A program made the position numbers and the translations under genes. Shown here one piece after another: positions 4,494-5,262 of a stretch of DNA of 5,262 nucleotides. The stretch lies in assembly GCA_947455875.1 (NCBI GenBank), contig CANGSD010000119.1, positions 1 to 5,262 on the forward strand. Direction: 5' to 3'. Below the pieces are notes generated by a model. The model worked only from the letters and a program-made list of their open reading frames with translations. It searched no databases and had not been told where the DNA came from. Within the stretch, counting starts at the first letter, position 1, and the number at the start of each line of letters is the position of its first letter. This DNA is from Comamonadaceae bacterium. GTDB lineage: Bacteria; Pseudomonadota; Gammaproteobacteria; Burkholderiales; Burkholderiaceae.

Positions 4494-5262
4494 TCAGTAG
4501 CGGTAGGTGTCCGGCTTGTACGGACCCTGCTTGGGCACGCCGATGTAGCCCGCCTGTTCGTCGGACAGCTCGGTGAGCTGCGCGCCGATCTTGGTCAGGT
4601 GCAGGCGAGCGACCTTTTCGTCCAGGTGCTTGGGCAGGGTGTAGACCTTGCCCACGTCGTAGCCGTCCTTGTGGCAGAACAACTCGATCTGCGCGATGGT
4701 CTGGTTGGCGAAGCTGGACGACATCACGAAGCTGGGGTGGCCCGTGCCGCAACCCAGGTTCACCAGGCGGCCCTTGGCCAGCAAGATGATGCGCTTGCCG
4801 TCCTTGAAGATCACGTGATCGACCTGGGGCTTGATCTCTTCCCACTGGCACTTGGCTTCGATTTCGGCGACGTCGATCTCGTTATCGAAGTGGCCGATGT
4901 TGCAGACGATGGACTGGTCCTTCATCTTGGCCATGTGGTCATAGGTGATGACCGACTTGTTGCCGGTGGCGGTCACGAAGATGTCGGCCTTGTCGGCGGC
5001 GTAGTCCATGGTGACGACGCGGAAACCTTCCATCGCGGCCTGCAGGGCGTTGATCGGGTCGATCTCGGTGACCCACACCTGCGCCGACAGGGCACGCAGG
5101 GCCTGGGCGCTGCCCTTGCCCACGTCACCGTAGCCAGCGACCACGGCGACCTTGCCGGCGATCATGACGTCGGTGGCGCGCTTGATGCCATCGACGAGCG
5201 CCTCGCGGCAGCCATCGAGGTTGTAGAATTTGCTCTTGGTGACCGAGTCGTTCACGTTGATC
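4494..5262 (-). CDS. ahcY: S-adenosylhomocysteine hydrolase, C-terminal part (5' end outside window)
   Basis: AhcY splits S-adenosylhomocysteine reversibly into adenosine and homocysteine with bound NAD, relieving product inhibition of methyltransferases. The visible 255 residues ([11 protein letters not shown] onward) cover the NAD-binding domain and the C-terminal tail; I estimate some 220 residues are missing. Seen are the Rossmann motif [41 protein letters not shown] and the tail K-P-D-T-Y-R-Y, whose Lys and Tyr reach the partner subunit's NAD. Oddity: after T-K-S-K-F comes Y-N-L-D-G-C instead of D-N-L-Y-G-C, so the residue equal to human Asp190 is Tyr and Tyr193 is Asp. GTG at 5253-5255 is internal, not the start. 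Downstream, tlyA follows after 10 nt. SAH riboswitches precede ahcY in many betaproteobacteria; that position is outside the window. Confidence 0.95.
   Translation of the reverse strand, partial: INVNDSVTKSKFYNLDGCREALVDGIKRATDVMIAGKVAVVAGYGDVGKGSAQALRALSAQVWVTEIDPINALQAAMEGFRVVTMDYAADKADIFVTATGNKSVITYDHMAKMKDQSIVCNIGHFDNEIDVAEIEAKCQWEEIKPQVDHVIFKDGKRIILLAKGRLVNLGCGTGHPSFVMSSSFANQTIAQIELFCHKDGYDVGKVYTLPKHLDEKVARLHLTKIGAQLTELSDEQAGYIGVPKQGPYKPDTYRY

Overview
The window is ordinary chromosomal housekeeping DNA from a GC-rich betaproteobacterium, most likely order Burkholderiales and plausibly Comamonadaceae. The placement rests on protein sequence (the AhcY, ErpA, L13 and S9 versions) and on two gene orders that, from general knowledge, are typical of this group: rplM-rpsI-erpA next to anmK, and ahcY-tlyA-metF. 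I see no mobile element, CRISPR array, tRNA, rRNA or prophage gene. No previously undescribed multi-gene system is visible.

Layout. Positions 1-369 (+) hold the 3' third of anmK (cell-wall recycling). It meets erpA (366-731, -; Fe-S cluster delivery) tail to tail with a 4-bp overlap. A 170-bp gap follows, with an intrinsic terminator (842-883) and a second stem-loop (817-841). Next are rpsI (902-1294, -) and rplM (1304-1735, -), a two-gene ribosomal operon with a long structured leader and a consensus -10 box at 1894-1899. Divergent from it is rlmJ (1955-2857, +), a 23S rRNA m6A methyltransferase. After 20 bp it converges on metF (2878-3705, -), which lies downstream of tlyA (3740-4483, -) and ahcY (4494-5262, -, cut by the window edge).

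How the genes fit together. The right half is a methylation-cycle cluster. RlmJ and TlyA spend S-adenosylmethionine (SAM) on rRNA and release S-adenosylhomocysteine. AhcY splits that into homocysteine and adenosine. MetF makes the 5-methyl-tetrahydrofolate used to convert homocysteine back to methionine. The left half is translation (L13, S9), Fe-S maturation (ErpA) and murein recycling (AnmK).

Points deserving attention. First, AhcY carries an apparent reciprocal exchange of two normally invariant active-site-segment residues: F-Y-N-L-D-G-C is read where the family has F-D-N-L-Y-G-C, which removes the catalytic Asp. Second, the rplM leader holds several inverted repeats, one covering the Shine-Dalgarno region and competing with an upstream partner. 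Third, the rlmJ start lacks a Shine-Dalgarno and abuts a GC-rich hairpin. These are sequence observations; their functions are inferred.
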